DNA of 6,700 nt from Bacteroidales bacterium (GTDB lineage: Bacteria; Bacteroidota; Bacteroidia; Bacteroidales; UBA7960). The stretch is from contig SLOR01000124.1 of assembly GCA_007132395.1 (NCBI GenBank), positions 1 to 6,700 on the forward strand. The letters are read 5' to 3'. Made by a program: the position numbers and the translations under genes. Below, in pieces: positions 6,646-6,700 of the stretch (position 1 is the first letter of the stretch; every line of letters begins with the position of its first letter). A model generated the notes under the pieces. That model was not told the DNA's origin. It did not search any database and worked only from the letters and a program-made list of their open reading frames with translations.

Positions 6646-6700
6646 AAAAATTCCATACAATTTGAAACAAATATTCCATTTTTAGTGAAAGGTTAAAATA

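Noticed and set aside
6570..6700. AT-rich end region as a possible origin, small RNA or leader peptide for ilvE
   Set aside because: No iterons, no hairpin with U tract and no short frame rich in branched-chain codons are evident; it is ordinary AT-rich upstream DNA.

Overview
This window looks like core chromosome of a Bacteroidetes bacterium, most likely in or near the Bacteroidales/Marinilabiliales. The evidence is: (i) a TPR / five-blade PD40 propeller / carboxypeptidase-regulatory-like / OmpA-C protein, an architecture typical of that phylum and shared with PorE of the type IX secretion system; (ii) a release factor 1 with PQT and GPGGQSVN motifs, as I recall them from Bacteroides-type RF1; (iii) a long, divergent PurM; (iv) a match to the Bacteroidetes promoter consensus TTG-N19-TAnnTTTG upstream of prfA; and (v) mostly absent Shine-Dalgarno sequences. 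These are family-level judgements made by eye, with no database search.

Layout. Positions 1-100 are a short, probably divergent intergenic region, with a possible gene start running off the left edge on the minus strand. A long OmpA-family gene (101-2152) is followed on the same strand by purM (2230-3408), prfA (3517-4590) and pyrF (4603-5472). The gaps are 77, 108 and 12 bases. A strong symmetric hairpin with A and T tracts (5487-5525) closes this rightward series and also ends the convergent ilvE gene (5550-6569, minus strand). The last 131 bases are AT-rich and hold the ilvE upstream region. No stretch of 300 bases lacks a gene.

How the genes work together. purM (purine step 5) and pyrF (last step of UMP synthesis) supply nucleotides. 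prfA ends translation at UAA/UAG and sits directly ahead of pyrF, which has the only clear Shine-Dalgarno here, 7 bases before its ATG. A good phylum-type promoter lies across the purM stop codon, so prfA-pyrF can probably be transcribed independently of purM. ilvE (branched-chain amino acid transamination) is a separate unit. The OmpA-family protein is an exported periplasmic or outer-membrane protein predicted to bind peptidoglycan. Its link to the metabolic genes is probably positional, though its reading frame stays open past its stop codon up to the purM start.

I found no mobile element, CRISPR array, RNA gene, toxin-antitoxin pair or defence system, and no clearly undescribed system. 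The points most worth checking are the PorE-like architecture, the promoter and alternative hairpins ahead of prfA, and the open frame joining the OmpA gene to purM.
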